Shown one piece after another: positions 63,410 to 64,000 of a stretch of 64,000 nucleotides of DNA (positions are counted from its first letter, which is position 1; each line of letters begins with the position of its first letter). This DNA comes from an uncultured Allomuricauda sp. (GTDB taxonomy: Bacteria > Bacteroidota > Bacteroidia > Flavobacteriales > Flavobacteriaceae): contig NZ_CANMOO010000001.1 of NCBI RefSeq assembly GCF_947499585.1, positions 1,240,001 to 1,304,000 of the forward strand, read 5' to 3'. The translations under genes were made by a program, and so were the position numbers. Under the pieces are notes generated by a model. The model worked only from the letters and a program-made list of their open reading frames with translations. It did no database searches and was not told the DNA's origin.

Positions 63410-64000
63410 ATGGCAGAATCATCAATGTATTTATCCATAGGGTTTGTGTTGATCACACTAATTACGCTTTGGTTCCTTTTCAAAGCTTCAAGAAATACCA
63501 AAGTTATTGTTGGTATCGCCATATGGATGATAATCACAGGTATATTGGGAGTTTTGGGGTTTTACAGAAATGTAGAAGCTTTTCCTCCACGATTTGTTTT
63601 TTTAATTGGTCCGGCAATCCTATTTATCCTTGGTGTTTTTCTATTTCGCGGTGGGCGTAAATTTGTGGATGGCCTTGATTTAAAATGGTTAACGCTGCTT
63701 CATATGGTAAGAGTTCCTGTTGAGTTTGTCTTGTTTGCCATCTTTTTAGATGGATTGATTCCCGAACTCATGACTTTTGAAGGCTACAATTACGATATAC
63801 TCTCAGGAATTACGGCTCCTATTATTTATTATTTGTTTTTTGTAAAAGGTTGGATTGGCAAAAAAGGTCTGTTATTTTGGAACATTGCCTGTTTATTGCT
63901 CTTATTAAACATCCTTACTATAGCCATTTTTAGTGCTCAAACTCCTTTCCAAAAATTGGCGTTTGACCAACCCAATATAGGTGTAGCCTATTTTCCCTTT
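63410..64000 (+). CDS. Polytopic membrane protein (partial, cut by window edge)
   Basis: From the ATG at 63410 the frame is open to the right edge, giving 197 residues with no stop. About six hydrophobic segments are visible (near residues 6-24, 30-47, 55-78, 90-108, 120-145 and 150-170), with short charged loops. I do not recognise the family. It follows the Crp-type regulator on the same strand, so it may be its target, but this is only a positional inference. Confidence 0.72.
   Translation, partial: MAESSMYLSIGFVLITLITLWFLFKASRNTKVIVGIAIWMIITGILGVLGFYRNVEAFPPRFVFLIGPAILFILGVFLFRGGRKFVDGLDLKWLTLLHMVRVPVEFVLFAIFLDGLIPELMTFEGYNYDILSGITAPIIYYLFFVKGWIGKKGLLFWNIACLLLLLNILTIAIFSAQTPFQKLAFDQPNIGVAYFPF

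Noticed and set aside
1..64000. CRISPR arrays, tRNA or rRNA genes, insertion sequences
   Set aside because: Intergenic gaps are all under 300 bases and none contains regularly spaced repeats, cloverleaf-like sequences or transposase frames that I could recognise by eye.

Overview
The window is a chromosomal segment from a member of the Bacteroidota, almost certainly the family Flavobacteriaceae and probably a marine genus. The signs are an AT-rich genome with densely packed genes, many -7 promoter elements of the flavobacterial TAnnTTTG type, several TTG and GTG starts with no clear Shine-Dalgarno site, an LpxC-FabZ fusion protein, the type IX secretion regulator PorX, TonB receptors with a carboxypeptidase-like N-terminal domain, and many short lipoproteins and membrane proteins of the kind shared among flavobacteria. 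Most of it is conserved core genome. I see no rRNA, tRNA, insertion sequence, prophage, CRISPR array or integrase, and no gene-free stretch over 300 bases.

Layout. Positions 1-8683 are read leftwards: an HD phosphohydrolase, then lpxD, lpxC/fabZ, lpxA, efp, a second LpxD-like gene, sucD, fabG and a VWA protein cut by the window edge. This is largely one lipid A / fatty acid / translation operon. Positions 8719-10994 hold porX, tsaE and a 44-residue secreted peptide with its own promoter and terminator. Positions 11-18 kb carry ald, proline dehydrogenase, aroB, a DinB-like protein, an Lrp-type regulator and an M14 carboxypeptidase. Positions 18.5-28.9 kb carry an XRE regulator, a lipoprotein, TerC, a sterol-desaturase-like protein, both topoisomerase IV subunits, ychF, a lone receiver protein, an arginase-family enzyme and a ferredoxin.

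Positions 29-33.7 kb contain an acyl-CoA reductase followed by serC and serA, then small membrane and lipoproteins. Positions 33.8-37.2 kb look like a metal uptake locus (small His/Cys protein, TonB receptor, lipoprotein). Positions 37.2-43.8 kb hold folE, msrA, a LolD-type ATPase, a TIGR02757 protein, an imelysin-like/di-haem peroxidase fusion and a PhoX-like lipoprotein. Positions 44-50.5 kb are rich in exported hydrolases (S10, SGNH, M43) plus a Tat-exported oxidoreductase and a glycosyltransferase. Positions 50.6-64 kb contain a BatA/VWA protein, a degenerate dihydroorotase, several hydrolases, a conserved protein I cannot name, bcp, a cysteine-free Nth, an ECF sigma factor followed by a 47-residue protein, uvrA, a Crp-family regulator and a partial membrane protein.

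I did not find a clearly new multi-gene system such as a defence or biosynthetic island. The most interesting signals are local: the promoter architecture with repeated sites ahead of the 44-residue secreted peptide, the sigma-factor-linked 47-residue protein, the dihydroorotase with its metal site erased, the Nth without any cysteine, the imelysin-peroxidase fusion, palindromes at the lrp and sucD promoters, a hairpin in the ferredoxin leader, and three convergent gene pairs whose stop codons share four bases.
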